Shown in pieces: positions 26,844-37,339 of a stretch of 64,000 nucleotides of DNA. The translations under genes and the position numbers were made by a program. The notes beneath the pieces were generated by a model. It saw nothing but the letters and a program-made list of their open reading frames with translations, was not told the origin of the DNA and did no database searches. Every line of letters begins with the position of its first letter. The stretch's first letter is position 1. The DNA comes from Alphaproteobacteria bacterium (GTDB lineage Bacteria; Pseudomonadota; Alphaproteobacteria; Micropepsales; Micropepsaceae). The DNA is taken from assembly GCA_019247845.1 (NCBI GenBank), contig JAFBAL010000010.1, forward strand, positions 62,001 through 126,000. The letters are read 5' to 3'.

Positions 26844-27424
26844 CGCGCTTGATCCTGGCCTCGGCCAGCGCGAGCCGGGCGCAGATCCTCACATCCGCCG
26901 GCGTTGTCTTCGACGTCGTGCCGGCCAACGTCGACGAGGACACGGTCAAGGCCTCGGTCGAGGAGCCGCGCGCGGTGGCCGAGGCGCTCGCCTCGCTGAA
27001 GGCCTTCACGGTATCGGCGTCGCATCCCGGGCACCTGGTGCTCGGCGCCGACCAGGTGCTGGTGCTCGAAGGTCGCATCATGAGCAAGGCCCCCGATCTG
27101 GCCACCGCCGCGGAGCATCTGCGCCGGTTGCGCGGCAGGCGGCATGTGTTGATCTCGGCGCTGGCGCTTGCCCGCGGCGGCGCGCCGGTCTGGCGGCATG
27201 CCTCGGTCGCGGCGCTGACCATGCGCGACTTCAGCGATGCCTTCCTCGACGACTATCTGGCGCGGGAAGGCGAGGAGGTTCTGGGCAGCGTCGGCTGCTA
27301 CCGGCTGGAAGGCCTGGGCGCCCAGCTTTTCGAAACGGTCGAGGGGGATTATTTCTCGATCCTGGGTCTGCCGCTGCAGCCGCTTCTGGGCGCGCTGCGC
27401 GGCTTTGGCGTGATCTTGGCGTGA
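26840..27424 (+). CDS. maf: Maf-like nucleotide pyrophosphatase
   Basis: A 194-residue protein. The N-terminal LILASASASRAQIL and VLGADQVLVLEGRIM are the Maf motifs with the catalytic Asp. LGSVGCYRLEGLGAQLFETVEGDYFSILGLPL closes the active site. Maf hydrolyses non-canonical or modified NTPs, limiting their incorporation. The GTG start shares GTGA with the previous stop. The spacer to aroE is 10 bp. Confidence 0.93.
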   Translation: MTRLILASASASRAQILTSAGVVFDVVPANVDEDTVKASVEEPRAVAEALASLKAFTVSASHPGHLVLGADQVLVLEGRIMSKAPDLATAAEHLRRLRGRRHVLISALALARGGAPVWRHASVAALTMRDFSDAFLDDYLAREGEEVLGSVGCYRLEGLGAQLFETVEGDYFSILGLPLQPLLGALRGFGVILA

Positions 27425-27434
27425 AGATTGGGAC

Positions 27435-28223
27435 ATGAAGCTTGCCGGTGTCATCGGATGGCCTGTGGCGCAGAGCCTGTCGCCACGCCTGCACGGCGTC
27501 TGGCTCGCCGAACACGGCATCGACGGCGCCTATGTGAAGCTGCCGGTGAGGCCTGAGGACGTCTCGGTCGCGATCCGCGGATTGCAGCGCATAGGCTTTG
27601 CCGGTGTCAGCGTGACCGTGCCGCACAAGGAAGCCGCCTTCGCCGTCGCCCATCGTGTGGACGAAGCGGCGCGCGCGGCCGGCGCCGTGAACCAGCTCGT
27701 CTTCCGCGACGACGGCGAGATCGAAGGCCTCAATACCGACGCGACGGGACTGGCCGCGTCGCTGGCCGAGGTGGACTTTGCGGGCAAGCCGGTCGTGCTG
27801 CTCGGCGCCGGGGGGGCGGCACGCGCGGCGAGGGTGGCGCTCAAGGGCGCGCGCGAGATCCGCGTGCTGAACCGCACGCCCGGGCGCCTCGGCGCGCTGG
27901 GGCTCGCGCACTGGGCGGATGCGGCCAAGGACGCGGCGCTCGTCGTCAACACCACCGGCGCCGGCATGAAAGGGACGCCGTCGCTCGACCTCGACCTGAC
28001 GCTGCTGCCCAAGACCGCCGTCGTCTGCGACATCGTCTACAATCCGCTCCACACCCCGCTGTTGAAACAGGCGCGGGGCCAAGGGCTCAAGACCGTCGAC
28101 GGGCTCGGCATGCTGATACATCAGGCGGTGCCGGCGTTCCGCGCGTTCTATGGCGTCGAACCCAAGGTGACGCCGGCGCTGCGACGCGCGCTGGAAGAGG
28201 CATTGGAAGGGGCTTTGGCGTGA
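27435..28223 (+). CDS. aroE: shikimate dehydrogenase AroE
   Basis: A 262-residue protein. The shikimate-binding [14 protein letters not shown] is at the N-terminus. The catalytic Lys is in VTVPHKEAA and the Asp in NTDATG. The NADPH-binding glycine loop is [11 protein letters not shown], and the C-terminus has [10 protein letters not shown]. It reduces 3-dehydroshikimate in aromatic amino acid synthesis. Its stop overlaps the coaE GTG by 4 bp. Confidence 0.97.
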   Translation: MKLAGVIGWPVAQSLSPRLHGVWLAEHGIDGAYVKLPVRPEDVSVAIRGLQRIGFAGVSVTVPHKEAAFAVAHRVDEAARAAGAVNQLVFRDDGEIEGLNTDATGLAASLAEVDFAGKPVVLLGAGGAARAARVALKGAREIRVLNRTPGRLGALGLAHWADAAKDAALVVNTTGAGMKGTPSLDLDLTLLPKTAVVCDIVYNPLHTPLLKQARGQGLKTVDGLGMLIHQAVPAFRAFYGVEPKVTPALRRALEEALEGALA

Positions 28224-28822
28224 AGCGGCCGTTCCTCATCGGGCTCACCGGCTCCATCGGCATGGGCAAGAGCGAGACCGCAAAGCTCTTCGCGCGGCTA
28301 GGCGTGCCGGTCTACGATTCCGACGCCGCGGTGCACCGGCTCTACGAGAAGGACGGCGCCGCGGTTGCGCCCATCGAAGCGGCTTTCCCGGGGACGGTGG
28401 TGGACGGACGCGTCGACCGCGTGCTGTTGAGCAAGGCCGTCGGCGGCAACGAGACGGCGTTCAAGACACTCGAGGCCATCGTCCATCCCCTGGTGGGCGC
28501 CGAGAACCGCAAGTTCCTGGAGCGTCATGCGGATGCGCAGATGGTCGTGCAGGACGTGCCGCTGCTGTTCGAGACCGGCGGACACGCGCGCATGGACGCG
28601 GTGGTGGTGGTGAGCGCGCCGGCCGAGCTGCAGCGCGAGCGCGTGCTGGCGCGGTCCGGCATGACGCCCGAGAAGCTCGACCACATCCTGTCGCGCCAGA
28701 TGCCCGACGCCGAAAAGCGTGCAAAAGCCCATTTCGTGGTTGAAACCGACAAGGGGCTGGAGCATGCATTCGAACAGGTGAAAACCATCGTCGAAGCCGT
28801 CAAAGCCCGCCGCCATGCGTGA
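28220..28822 (+). CDS. coaE: dephospho-CoA kinase CoaE
   Basis: A 200-residue P-loop kinase. Walker A is [15 protein letters not shown] (residues 8-22); then the CoA-domain [10 protein letters not shown], a [11 protein letters not shown] segment and the lid residues in [17 protein letters not shown]. It phosphorylates dephospho-CoA in the last CoA step. The GTG start is coupled to aroE by GTGA, and the 3' end overlaps dnaQ by 8 bp. Confidence 0.97.
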   Translation: MKRPFLIGLTGSIGMGKSETAKLFARLGVPVYDSDAAVHRLYEKDGAAVAPIEAAFPGTVVDGRVDRVLLSKAVGGNETAFKTLEAIVHPLVGAENRKFLERHADAQMVVQDVPLLFETGGHARMDAVVVVSAPAELQRERVLARSGMTPEKLDHILSRQMPDAEKRAKAHFVVETDKGLEHAFEQVKTIVEAVKARRHA

Positions 28823-29513
28823 GATCGTCCTCGATACCGAGACCACCGGCCTGGACCCGAACGACGGGCACCGGGTGATCGAGATCGGCTGCGTCGAGCT
28901 GATGGATCATTTCCCGACCGGCCGCAGCTTCCAGCGCTACTTGAATCCCGACCGCGACATGCCGGCCGAGGCGCAGCGCATCCACGGCATCTCCACCGAG
29001 TTCCTGGCCGACAAGCCGCGCTTCGCCGAGATCGTGGAGGAGTTCCTGGAGTTCATCGGCGACGCGCCGCTGATCATCCACAATGCGAGCTTCGACCTGA
29101 AGTTCCTGAATTCCGAGCTGCACCGCCAGAGCCGCGGGCCCATCCCCATCGCGCGCGCCGTCGACACCATCGACATCGCCAAGAGCAGATATCCGGGCTC
29201 GCGCTATTCGCTGGACGAGCTGTGCAAGCGCTTCTCCATCGACCTGTCGGGCCGCAGCCTGCACGGCGCCCTCCTCGACGCCGAGCTGACCGCGCAGGTC
29301 TATCTCGAGCTGATCGGCGGACGGCAGAAGCGCCTGCTGCTGTCGCCGGTCGACGAGGCGGTGGCGATCGTGGGCGAGATCCGCGTCGCGCGCCTGCGTC
29401 CCGTGCCGCTCGCGCCTCTCATCAGCGAGGCCGAAGTCGCGGCCCATGCGGCCTTCGTCGCCAAGGAGCTTGGCGAGGACGCGGTGTGGAGCTGGGGCGC
29501 CGCTGCTTCTTGA
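28815..29513 (+). CDS. dnaQ: DNA polymerase III epsilon subunit (3'-5' exonuclease)
   Basis: A 232-residue protein. The DEDDh exonuclease motifs are Exo [12 protein letters not shown] (Asp7, Glu9), Exo [16 protein letters not shown] and Exo [18 protein letters not shown]. The C-terminal tail, which in E. coli binds the alpha subunit, is less conserved. It proofreads during replication. It ends the rightward maf-aroE-coaE-dnaQ run from the origin, matching the Caulobacter order. Confidence 0.96.
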   Translation: MREIVLDTETTGLDPNDGHRVIEIGCVELMDHFPTGRSFQRYLNPDRDMPAEAQRIHGISTEFLADKPRFAEIVEEFLEFIGDAPLIIHNASFDLKFLNSELHRQSRGPIPIARAVDTIDIAKSRYPGSRYSLDELCKRFSIDLSGRSLHGALLDAELTAQVYLELIGGRQKRLLLSPVDEAVAIVGEIRVARLRPVPLAPLISEAEVAAHAAFVAKELGEDAVWSWGAAAS

Positions 29514-29529
29514 GAAGCTTGCAGAGCCG

Positions 29530-29982
29530 CTATTTCTTGAGCGGCGCTATCATGATCGTGGCCGTCGCGGTCGCGATCGTCTTGCCGGACGCGGTCGAAA
29601 GCTTCGCTTCCAGGAAATTGATCTGGCGCCCGCGCTTGAGCACGGTGGCTTCGGCGATGTGACGTCCGGCGCCGCCTTGGGAGAGATAGCTCACCTTCAT
29701 CTCCAAGGTCGGCGCGATCTCGCCCCATTTCAGCACCAGCCCCGCCGCGACGGCCAGCACGTCGTCCATCACGCAGGCGATGGCACCGCCATGCAGCGCG
29801 CCGAAGCGGTTGAAATGGGGCTCGCCCAGCTCATAGGCGATACGCGCGAAGCCGGTCTCGGCGTCGATCTCCAACAGCTCCTGGTTCAGCCAGGCCGAGC
29901 ATGGCGCCTGGCGCTTCAGGATCGCCTGGATGTTGGCGGGATAATCGGCCGCGCGCGCCGGATCGATGGCCTGGCGGCTCAT
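29530..29982 (-). CDS. PaaI-type hotdog-fold thioesterase
   Basis: A 150-residue hotdog protein. GALHGGAIACVMDDVLAVAAG is the PaaI family motif: HGG, and the catalytic Asp about 8 residues later. The strand region KVSYLSQGGAGRHIAEATVLKRGRQI follows. It probably hydrolyses acyl- or aryl-CoA esters; the substrate is unknown. Its ATG overlaps the stop of the unknown exported protein (ATGA), so it is the third gene of the CHAD operon. Confidence 0.88.
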   Translation of the reverse strand: MSRQAIDPARAADYPANIQAILKRQAPCSAWLNQELLEIDAETGFARIAYELGEPHFNRFGALHGGAIACVMDDVLAVAAGLVLKWGEIAPTLEMKVSYLSQGGAGRHIAEATVLKRGRQINFLEAKLSTASGKTIATATATIMIAPLKK

Positions 29983-31094
29983 GGCTTGAGCGCCTCGGCT
30001 TCGATGCCGGTCATCCTGCCGCTGTTCTCGTCCAGCAAGACGCTTGCGACGGGCGCAAGCGTCTTGCCGTCGTCGCGGTAGAAGACGAGCGTGTAGCCTG
30101 GAAAATCGCGCCACCCGACGGAAGGATGGCCGATGCGCACCAGATAAGGCTTGCCGCCGATCACGACGGGCAGGTCGTCCCTGTCGTTGCCGACATTGTT
30201 GTCGGTGTCCGGCTCGAGCTTGGCGCCGAAGGCCGGGATGGTGTCCTCGCGAACCGGAAGCGTCCCGGCCAGCGTCATGAGCCGCGCCTTGTCCGCGGGC
30301 CCGGGCTTTGGGCCGAAGGCGAAAGCCTTCTTCGCGGCTCCGGCCTCGTCGCGGGCGCGCGCGATGGCGGGCGCGAGCTTCGCGATCGCGGCCTCGGTCA
30401 GCGGCGCGTCCTTGGCGCGGAATATCTTGGTGACGCGATAGAGCGTCTCGAAGCGCGCCCGCACGGCGCAGGCGGCACCCCATTGGCCGTTCTCGAACGC
30501 CGCCAGCCTGAGATCGACGTCGAAATTGCGCGGCGCATGCCGGTCGGTTGCGGCGAAGACGGTCTTGCCGCCGATGCGCGCCAGGTTGCCCTCGCTCCTA
30601 TAGCACTCGACGATCGGCCCTTCGCTGTCCTCCGACATGCCGCCATAGAGCGCGGCCGGCGCGTCGGGCAGCCTGTGGCCGTCTTGGAAGAACACGAAGG
30701 CCGCGCAATGCGCGGTGCCGCCCATGTCGCTGAACGCGTGCACCGGATTTGCCTTCAGCGACCAGACCTGGTCGCTCTCGAAGGTGATGTCCTTGACCGC
30801 CGCCGCAAGGCCTGCGTCCATGCCGTACTTTGCGACCAGCGTTTGCACATAACTGCCGGACTCCTTGGAATCGCTGTCTTCGTCCGACGCGGTCGCGATC
30901 TCGGCGAAGCCTTGCTTCGCCAGTGCATCGAGCGGCTGCAGCTCCAAGCCCGCCTTGGTGAAAGCCGGATCGGCCCGCAGCCGCGCGGCGATGTCGTCGC
31001 ACAGACCGGCGGAAGCCGGCGGTGCCGCTGACGAAACCGGCGCCGCCGCGAACAGCACCGCACCCGCAGCCAAGGCCGGCGCGAACCGTCTCAC
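29979..31094 (-). CDS. exported protein of unknown function
   Basis: A 371-residue protein. The GTG start overlaps the CHAD stop (GTGA) and begins a signal peptide (RRFAPALAAGAVLFAAAPVSSAA). The mature part opens with LCDDIAARLRADPAF, has an aromatic-rich mixed fold, and ends with LPVVIGGKPYLVRIGHP, then GYTLVFYRDDGKTLAPV. I recognise no family. There is an acidic patch DTDNNVGNDRDD that could bind calcium. It is coupled by 4-bp overlaps to genes on both sides. Confidence 0.7.
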   Translation of the reverse strand: MRRFAPALAAGAVLFAAAPVSSAAPPASAGLCDDIAARLRADPAFTKAGLELQPLDALAKQGFAEIATASDEDSDSKESGSYVQTLVAKYGMDAGLAAAVKDITFESDQVWSLKANPVHAFSDMGGTAHCAAFVFFQDGHRLPDAPAALYGGMSEDSEGPIVECYRSEGNLARIGGKTVFAATDRHAPRNFDVDLRLAAFENGQWGAACAVRARFETLYRVTKIFRAKDAPLTEAAIAKLAPAIARARDEAGAAKKAFAFGPKPGPADKARLMTLAGTLPVREDTIPAFGAKLEPDTDNNVGNDRDDLPVVIGGKPYLVRIGHPSVGWRDFPGYTLVFYRDDGKTLAPVASVLLDENSGRMTGIEAEALKP

Positions 31095-32086
31095 GCCCAG
31101 AACGGCTCCAGGCGCCGGAAATCGTCCCAGCGCTTGAGCGCGCTCTTGCCCAGCCGCGCCGCGCGCGCGCGGTGCCAGCCGTTGATGAGCCCCGACGCGA
31201 AGAACAGATCGGCCTCGACGCGCGGCGCCATCGCGTCGCCGCCGGTGAGCTGCGCCAGGATCGCGCGCACCTGCCCCGAATCGTTGATCTCGCCCAGGAT
31301 GTCCTGGAGCTCTTTCAGATGGCCGATATAGGTCTTGACCTTCTTCTTCCTGAACAGCGGGCCATAGAACTCCGCCGCATAGCGCAGCTTCTTGAGCGAA
31401 ATGCGCAGGCGGTGGCAATCGCGCTGCTCCAGCGTCTTCAAATGCCGCCCGCGCTTTCGCGCCTTGACCAGGTATTCGTCGAGCCTGAGGCCCGCGACCG
31501 ATTTGACCGGCGCGCGCATCACGCTGCGTCCGGTGAGATCGCTCACCGTCCAGGCGCGGTTCTGCGCGGCCTGGGCCACGTCGTTGTGCAGGCTGGTGAA
31601 CTCGGCGCTGGCGACGCGCTCGACGACCTGGTCCCAGGCCTCGCGCCTGGCCTGGCCCAGCCGCTCGCGCAGCAGCGAGAAGGCCGCGTCCTGGCCCAGC
31701 GCTGCGACGGTGGGCTCGAACAGCTGCTCGGTGAAGACGTCCAGGTCGCGCGCCGGCGCGATCTTGGAGCTGAAGGCCTTGGTGCGCTCGAGCAATGCGC
31801 GTTGCTCCGGCGTCTGGAACTCCTCGCCGAAGGCGCTGAACGCGACCGCCAGACGGCGCAACCCGACGCGCAGCTGGTGCAGCCCCTCGACCTCGCGCGA
31901 ATGCATCACGGCGGTGACGTTGGCGGTGACATGAGCATGACAGCCCAGCAGCGTGGCGCGATAGGCCTCTTCCACGCTCATGCCTTTGCGGATCTTGAGC
32001 GGGCGCGCGCTGACCGCCAGGGCCTGGAAGTCGAAGGCCGGCGGACGGCTGGTGGTGCGGATGGTGGCGGGGCGGGGCTCGTCCAT
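31091..32086 (-). CDS. CHAD-domain protein (polyphosphate-binding)
   Basis: A 331-residue alpha-helical protein. CHAD motifs: EGLHQLRVGLRRLAVAFSAF (conserved H-x3-R-x2-LRR) about residues 69-88, and CHRLRISLKKLRYAAEFYGPLF in the second half, both rich in the basic residues that bind polyphosphate. GHLKELQDILGEINDSG follows. No adjoining CYTH triphosphatase domain or ppk gene is seen. It is first in the CHAD-unknown-thioesterase operon, 16 bp from hisF. Confidence 0.93.
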   Translation of the reverse strand: MDEPRPATIRTTSRPPAFDFQALAVSARPLKIRKGMSVEEAYRATLLGCHAHVTANVTAVMHSREVEGLHQLRVGLRRLAVAFSAFGEEFQTPEQRALLERTKAFSSKIAPARDLDVFTEQLFEPTVAALGQDAAFSLLRERLGQARREAWDQVVERVASAEFTSLHNDVAQAAQNRAWTVSDLTGRSVMRAPVKSVAGLRLDEYLVKARKRGRHLKTLEQRDCHRLRISLKKLRYAAEFYGPLFRKKKVKTYIGHLKELQDILGEINDSGQVRAILAQLTGGDAMAPRVEADLFFASGLINGWHRARAARLGKSALKRWDDFRRLEPFWA

Positions 32087-32102
32087 GTGAGCGTCAGTCT
32101 AG

Positions 32103-32864
32103 CTAAACCGTGCGCACCGGCAATCCCGCTCGGGCAAGCGCCTGCTTGGCCTCGCCGACGGTGGCTTCGCCGAAATGAAAGATCGAGGCGGCGAGCACCG
32201 CGCTCGCATGGCCGTCGCGCACGCCTTCGACGAGATGGTCAAGGTTGCCGACGCCGCCCGAGGCGATCACCGGCACCGGCACGGCATCGGCCACCGCGCG
32301 GGTGAGCGCAAGGTCGAAGCCGTTCCTCGTTCCGTCGCGGTCCATGGAGGTGAGCAGGATCTCGCCGGCGCCCAGCCGTGCCACGTCGCGCGCGTAAGCC
32401 ACGGCGTCGAGCCCGGTCGGGTTGCGCCCGCCATGGGTGAAGACTTCCCATGTGCCGGGCGCGGTCTGTTTGGCATCGACGGCGACGACGATGCACTGGC
32501 TGCCGAACTTCTCCGCCGCTTTGGCCACCACGCCGCGGTCGTTCACCGCCGCGGTCATGATCGAGACCTTGTCGGCGCCGGCGAGCAGCAGCGCACGGAT
32601 GTCGTCGAGGCCCCTTACCCCGCCGCCCACGGTCAAGGGCATGAAACAGACCTCGGCCGTGCGGCGGACGACGTCGAGCAGGGTGGAGCGCTTCTCTTGG
32701 CTCGCGGTGATGTCCAGGAAGCAAAGCTCGTCGGCGCCCGCCGCGTCATAGACCATCGCCTGCTCGACCGGATCGCCCGCGTCGCGCAAGTCCACGAAAT
32801 TCACGCCCTTGACGACGCGGCCGTCCTTCACGTCCAGACAGGGAACGACGCGGACTTTCAGCAT
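32103..32864 (-). CDS. hisF: imidazole glycerol phosphate synthase, cyclase subunit HisF
   Basis: A 253-residue barrel. The first catalytic Asp is in [15 protein letters not shown] and the second in [13 protein letters not shown]. Phosphate loops are VGGGVRGL and ASGGVGNL. It combines PRFAR with ammonia from HisH. Unlike the usual hisHAF order, it lies 26 kb from hisHA, at the end of the leuS-lptE-holA block, overlapping the preceding unknown gene by 7 bp. Confidence 0.97.
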   Translation of the reverse strand: MLKVRVVPCLDVKDGRVVKGVNFVDLRDAGDPVEQAMVYDAAGADELCFLDITASQEKRSTLLDVVRRTAEVCFMPLTVGGGVRGLDDIRALLLAGADKVSIMTAAVNDRGVVAKAAEKFGSQCIVVAVDAKQTAPGTWEVFTHGGRNPTGLDAVAYARDVARLGAGEILLTSMDRDGTRNGFDLALTRAVADAVPVPVIASGGVGNLDHLVEGVRDGHASAVLAASIFHFGEATVGEAKQALARAGLPVRTV

Positions 32865-33199
32865 CGTGAACGCTCGTCATCGGGCAGCACCGAGACAAAG
32901 CTCATACCGCAGGAGTCGCTGTCCTTGAGACCGGAAAGTTCGTCCGGACTCTTGATGTGATGAACGACCATGGCAGCGCCGCCGCCTTCGAGCTGGGTCT
33001 GCAACGGCGTCGTCCATCGCGATGTCAGCGCGAAGAGAGTCCCCGCGAATTCTCCGCTTTCGACCTCGAACAGCAACGCCGTGTCCCATCCGGGTCCGGC
33101 AAACCATGGCCGGGTGGTCTGGCGCAGCGCGAGTTTCGTTCCGTAGAACGGGCAATAGCCGTCTCCGCCCGCGAGCAGGACTCTCCAGGGCGCGCTCAT
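32858..33199 (-). CDS. conserved-looking hypothetical protein between holA and hisF
   Basis: A 113-residue protein. The sequence ([16 protein letters not shown], then [19 protein letters not shown], then Asp/Ser-rich end DSDSCGMSF) looks like a small globular domain without signal peptide or membrane segment. I do not recognise it. It is held in an operon by an ATGA overlap with holA and a 7-bp overlap with hisF, which argues that it is translated. Confidence 0.6.
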   Translation of the reverse strand: MSAPWRVLLAGGDGYCPFYGTKLALRQTTRPWFAGPGWDTALLFEVESGEFAGTLFALTSRWTTPLQTQLEGGGAAMVVHHIKSPDELSGLKDSDSCGMSFVSVLPDDERSRC

Positions 33200-34218
33200 C
33201 GCGCCCTCGCCATCGCGGCGACGCTGAACAGCGTCTTGCCGCAGACCGCTTCCGAAGGGACCGCGGTCGTCTTGGTCAGCGCCTCGGCTTCGAGCAGAAG
33301 GTCGAGCGCCTCGCCAAGGCGCGCCTCGTTCCAGCGCTGCGCCTGGTTCTTGAACGACGTGGTGCGCGAGAAATGCACCGGCGGGCGCAGTCTGCGCATC
33401 GCCTCGTCGGCGGAGCCGCCGCGCCGGGCTTCGGTGGCGACCAGCAGCACGCGCTGCAGATGCGACATCGCCTGGCGCAGCACCTGGATCGGCGAGGTGC
33501 CCGCGACCCAAAGCCGCTCCAGCGCCAGATCGAGGCGGGCGAGGTCGCCCATGCCCATTGCGTCGATCGCCTCGTCGACGCGCGCCTCGGCCTCGTCGCC
33601 CATCACCGCGCGCACGTCGTCGAGCGTGACGTCCTTGCGGCCGTGGCAATAGAGCGCGAGCTTCTCCAGCTCGCGGCGCGTCACGCCGCGGTCGGAGCCC
33701 AGCCGCCCGACCGCGTCCTCCAGCGCTTCGGACGAGATCGCGAGGCCCTCGGCCTTCAGCGTATTGCGCACCACGTCGAACAGGTCGCGCGCGGTGTCGG
33801 GATAGCAGGCGATGGCGGCGGCGTTGTCGGCCTCCTCGAAAACCTTGCGCAGGCCCGTGCCCTTGGCGAGGTCGCCGCCCTCGACCACGATCAGCGCGTC
33901 GCCCTTGGGCTCGTCCAGGAAGGCCTCGAACAGCTTGGCCAGCGTATTGCCCGCGCCGCGCACGCGCACCACGCGCCGGCCGCCCAGCATCGAGAGCGCC
34001 TGCGCCTCGTCGGCCAGCCGCGCAGGGTCCGAAGCGAGCGCGGAATCGTCGAGGTCGCTGACGCGGAACGCGTCGCCCAGGTCGTCGACGACGCTTTTCA
34101 TCAGGTTCTCGGCGCGCTCGCGCACCAGTCCGGCATCGGGGCCGAAGACCAGCGCCGCGACCAGGTCCTTGGGCGGCTTCAGCGCGTAACGGTCGGCGTC
34201 GGACGATTTGACGATCAT
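33196..34218 (-). CDS. holA: DNA polymerase III delta subunit HolA
   Basis: A 340-residue clamp-loader delta subunit. The N-terminal AAA+-like lobe has LVFGPDAGLVRERA and LLG-R-VVRVRGAG. The lid domain is LEDAVGRLGSDRGVTRRELEKLALY, and a collar domain has ALERLWVAGTSPIQVLRQAMSHLQR. There is no Walker A, as expected for delta. It is coupled by ATGA to lptE and to the hypothetical gene. Confidence 0.95.
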   Translation of the reverse strand: MIVKSSDADRYALKPPKDLVAALVFGPDAGLVRERAENLMKSVVDDLGDAFRVSDLDDSALASDPARLADEAQALSMLGGRRVVRVRGAGNTLAKLFEAFLDEPKGDALIVVEGGDLAKGTGLRKVFEEADNAAAIACYPDTARDLFDVVRNTLKAEGLAISSEALEDAVGRLGSDRGVTRRELEKLALYCHGRKDVTLDDVRAVMGDEAEARVDEAIDAMGMGDLARLDLALERLWVAGTSPIQVLRQAMSHLQRVLLVATEARRGGSADEAMRRLRPPVHFSRTTSFKNQAQRWNEARLGEALDLLLEAEALTKTTAVPSEAVCGKTLFSVAAMARAR

Positions 34219-34757
34219 TTCGCGCGACGCGATGCGGCCTTCCGGGCTTGCGCGAAATAGACCGCCAGGTCGGTGCGGATGCGATAGGCGATGTCCTCGG
34301 CCGCGCGCTTGTCGGCGTCCTGCTGCGCGACGAGGGTCGCGTAAGGCGAGGTCACCACGTTATAGGCCGACAGCCCCGTCTCGACGCCCTTGGTGACGAC
34401 GGTGTTGGTGGCCTTGTCGGTCAGCTCGTAGGTCACCGTCAGCATGTCGTTGTAGCGCGTGATCGCCGCGTCGTTCTGGATGGCGATGCCTTCGGACTTG
34501 GTGGCGAGGGTGACGCGCAGCCGATAGACGCTGTCCGACGAGCGGCCCGAGGCATCGAACAGATCGATCAGGTTGTTGCGCAGCTCGTAGCCGAGCTTCT
34601 CGGGGATCGGCTCGACATAGATCGCCTGCAGCTTGTCGGCGGTGCCCGCCGTCGCGCCCCAATCGCCGTAGAGCGGATGGAAGCCGCAGCCGGCGAGGCC
34701 CCCCGCGGCAAAGCCGCCGATGCCGAGAGCGAGAAGGACTGCAAACGCGTTTCTCAT
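34215..34757 (-). CDS. lptE: LPS-assembly lipoprotein LptE
   Basis: A 180-residue outer-membrane lipoprotein. The signal peptide ends in the lipobox LAGC (Cys24), followed by GFHPLYG, the LptE hallmark. [21 protein letters not shown] is the first strand-helix unit. It plugs LptD and receives LPS. The order leuS-lptE-holA, with 4-bp overlaps on both sides, is the standard arrangement. Confidence 0.95.
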   Translation of the reverse strand: MRNAFAVLLALGIGGFAAGGLAGCGFHPLYGDWGATAGTADKLQAIYVEPIPEKLGYELRNNLIDLFDASGRSSDSVYRLRVTLATKSEGIAIQNDAAITRYNDMLTVTYELTDKATNTVVTKGVETGLSAYNVVTSPYATLVAQQDADKRAAEDIAYRIRTDLAVYFAQARKAASRRAK

Positions 34758-37279
34758 ACGACGATGTTCACGATCCGCTTGGGCACCACGATGATGCGCT
34801 TGGGGGTCTTGCCCTCCAGCGAGCGTAGCACGCCTTCGTCGGCCATGGCGGCCTGTTTCACCGCGTCCTCCGGAGCGTCGGCGGCGATGGTGACCTCGCC
34901 GCGGCGCTTGCCGTTCACCTGCACCGCGATGGTGATGGTGTCCGATTTGACCAGGGCGGGGTCGCACCTGGGCCAGGGCGTGTCGACGACCATCGTCGTG
35001 TGGCCCAGCGCCTGCCAGCAGCTCTCGGCCAGATGGGGCATCATCGGCGCCGACAGCAGCACCAGGGTCTCCAGCGCCTCGCGGCGGTCGGCGGGGGACG
35101 CCTTGGCGTCGATGGCGCCGGCGAGCGTGTAGATCTGCGCCACCGCGCGGTTGAAGCGCAGGTGCTCGATGTCGTCGGTCACGGCGGCGATGGCGCGATG
35201 GCTGGCGCGGCGCAGCTCGGAGGCGCCGTCGGCGTTGCTGCCCGGGGAGGTAAGCTCGCCCGCCTCGTCGACCAGGCGCCAGATGCGCTGCACGAAGCGC
35301 CAGCAGCCGGCCGCGCCTTCGTCGGTCCATTCGATGTCGCGCTCGGGCGGGGTGTCCGAGAGCATGAACCAGCGCACCGTGTCGGCGCCGTAGCTGTCGA
35401 TGATGGTCTCCGGCGCGATGACGTTCTTCTTCGACTTGGACATCTTCTCGGAAGAGCCGGCCGCGACTTCGACGTTCGTGCCTTTCAGATAGGCCTTGCC
35501 GTCGCGCTTCTCGATCTCGTCGGGCGTGACCCATTCGCCGGCCGCGTTCTTATAGGTCTCGTGGCAGACCATGCCTTGGGTGAACAGGCTCGCGAACGGC
35601 TCGTCGACCTTGGCATAGCCGAACTGGTGCAGGCCGCGGGTGATGAAGCGCGCATAGAGCAGGTGCAGGATCGCGTGCTCGATGCCGCCGATATACTGGT
35701 CCACCGGCAGCCAATAGGCGGCCGCCTCGGCGTTGACCGGCGCCTCGCTGGTCGGATCGGCGAAGCGCGCGAAGTACCACGACGAATCCACGAAGGTGTC
35801 GCAGGTGTCGGTCTCGCGTGTCGCGCCGCCGCCGCAATCTGGGCAGGTCGTGTGCTTCCAGGTCGGGTGGCTCACCAGCGGATTGCCCGCGCTCTCGAAT
35901 TTCAAGTCGTCGGGCAGCAGCACCGGCAGGTCCCTGGCCGGCACATAGCCGCACGTGCCGCAGCGCACCATCGGGATCGGGCAGCCCCAGGGCCGCTGGC
36001 GCGACACCAGCCAATCTCTCAGGCGGTAGTTCACCTCGCGCTTGCCGCGGCCTTGCGCCTCGATGCGGCGCGCGACCTCAGCCTTGGCCTCGTCGACGCT
36101 CATGCCGTCCAGGAAATCCGAATTGGCGAGCTTGCCGGGGCCGGTATAGGCCTCGGCGCCGACCGCGAAGGTCTGCGGATCGGCGCCGTCGGGGATGACG
36201 ACGGGCAGGACTTCCAGGTCGTATTTGCGCGCGAAATCCAGGTCGCGCTGGTCGTGCGCGGGACAGCCGAAGATCGCGCCGGTGCCATAGCCCATCAGCA
36301 CGAAGTTCGCGATCATGACGGGCAGCTCCCAGCTGTCGTCGAAGGGATGGACGACGCGCAGGCCCGTGTCGAACCCCATCTTCTCGGCCGTCTCGATGGC
36401 GGCTTCGGACGTGCCGGTGCGGTGGCATTCCTCGATGAAGGCGGCGACGTCGGCGCGTTCCGCGGCCAGCTTCGCCGCGATCGGATGATCCGGCGACAGC
36501 GCCACGAAGCTCGCGCCGAACAGCGTGTCCGGACGGGTGGTGAAGATCTCCACGCCCAAGGTCTTGTCGCCCGCGAAGTCGAACTTCAGCCGCAGACCTT
36601 CCGAGCGCCCGATCCAGTTCTTCTGCATCAGCCGGACCTTGTCCGGCCACTTGTCCAACCCGTCCAGCGCGCAGAGCAGGTCGTCGCTATAGTCGGTGAT
36701 CTTGAAGAACCATTGCGAGAGCTTCTTGCGCTCGACCGGCGCGCCCGAGCGCCAGCCGCGGCCGTCGATCACCTGCTCGTTGGCCAGCACCGTGTGATCG
36801 ACCGGGTCCCAGTTGACGTCGGCCTCGGCGCGATAGACCAGCCCCGCCTTGAAGAACTCGATGAACAGCTTCTGCTGCTGCGCATAGTATTCCGGGTCGC
36901 AGGTGGCGAACTCCCTGGACCAGTCGATGGCCAGTCCCATCAATTTGAGCTGGGCCCGCATCGCCTCGATATTGGCATAGGTCCAGTCGCGCGGACTGAC
37001 GCCGCTGTCCCGCGCCGCGTTCTCCGCCGGCAGGCCGAAGGCGTCCCAGCCCATCGGGTGCAGCACGTTGAACCCCTGCGCCTTGCGGAAGCGCGCGATG
37101 ACGTCGCCCATCGTGTAGTTGCGCACGTGCCCCATATGGATGCGCCCCGACGGATAGGGGAACATCTCGAGGATATAGGCCTTGGGCCGGCTCGAATCGT
37201 TCGACGCGGCAAAGGCGTTGCGGGCGGACCACTCCGCCTGCCAGCGCTTCTCCGATTCCTTTGCGTTGTAACGCGCCAT
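34754..37279 (-). CDS. leuS: leucyl-tRNA synthetase
   Basis: An 841-residue class Ia synthetase. The HIGH region is [18 protein letters not shown] and the KMSKS loop is [10 protein letters not shown]. The CP1 editing domain lies around residues 220-430, and a zinc-binding insert has CGTCGYV and CPDCGGG. The C-terminal anticodon and Leu-specific domains end in PKRIVNIVV. It is the first gene of the leuS-lptE-holA operon. Confidence 0.98.
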   Translation of the reverse strand: MARYNAKESEKRWQAEWSARNAFAASNDSSRPKAYILEMFPYPSGRIHMGHVRNYTMGDVIARFRKAQGFNVLHPMGWDAFGLPAENAARDSGVSPRDWTYANIEAMRAQLKLMGLAIDWSREFATCDPEYYAQQQKLFIEFFKAGLVYRAEADVNWDPVDHTVLANEQVIDGRGWRSGAPVERKKLSQWFFKITDYSDDLLCALDGLDKWPDKVRLMQKNWIGRSEGLRLKFDFAGDKTLGVEIFTTRPDTLFGASFVALSPDHPIAAKLAAERADVAAFIEECHRTGTSEAAIETAEKMGFDTGLRVVHPFDDSWELPVMIANFVLMGYGTGAIFGCPAHDQRDLDFARKYDLEVLPVVIPDGADPQTFAVGAEAYTGPGKLANSDFLDGMSVDEAKAEVARRIEAQGRGKREVNYRLRDWLVSRQRPWGCPIPMVRCGTCGYVPARDLPVLLPDDLKFESAGNPLVSHPTWKHTTCPDCGGGATRETDTCDTFVDSSWYFARFADPTSEAPVNAEAAAYWLPVDQYIGGIEHAILHLLYARFITRGLHQFGYAKVDEPFASLFTQGMVCHETYKNAAGEWVTPDEIEKRDGKAYLKGTNVEVAAGSSEKMSKSKKNVIAPETIIDSYGADTVRWFMLSDTPPERDIEWTDEGAAGCWRFVQRIWRLVDEAGELTSPGSNADGASELRRASHRAIAAVTDDIEHLRFNRAVAQIYTLAGAIDAKASPADRREALETLVLLSAPMMPHLAESCWQALGHTTMVVDTPWPRCDPALVKSDTITIAVQVNGKRRGEVTIAADAPEDAVKQAAMADEGVLRSLEGKTPKRIIVVPKRIVNIVV

Positions 37280-37339
37280 GATCTTGTCCTCTGCCGGGGC
37301 GCTTGAGCCCCGGTGGGCAAGGCTTAGCGCTGTCTCAAA

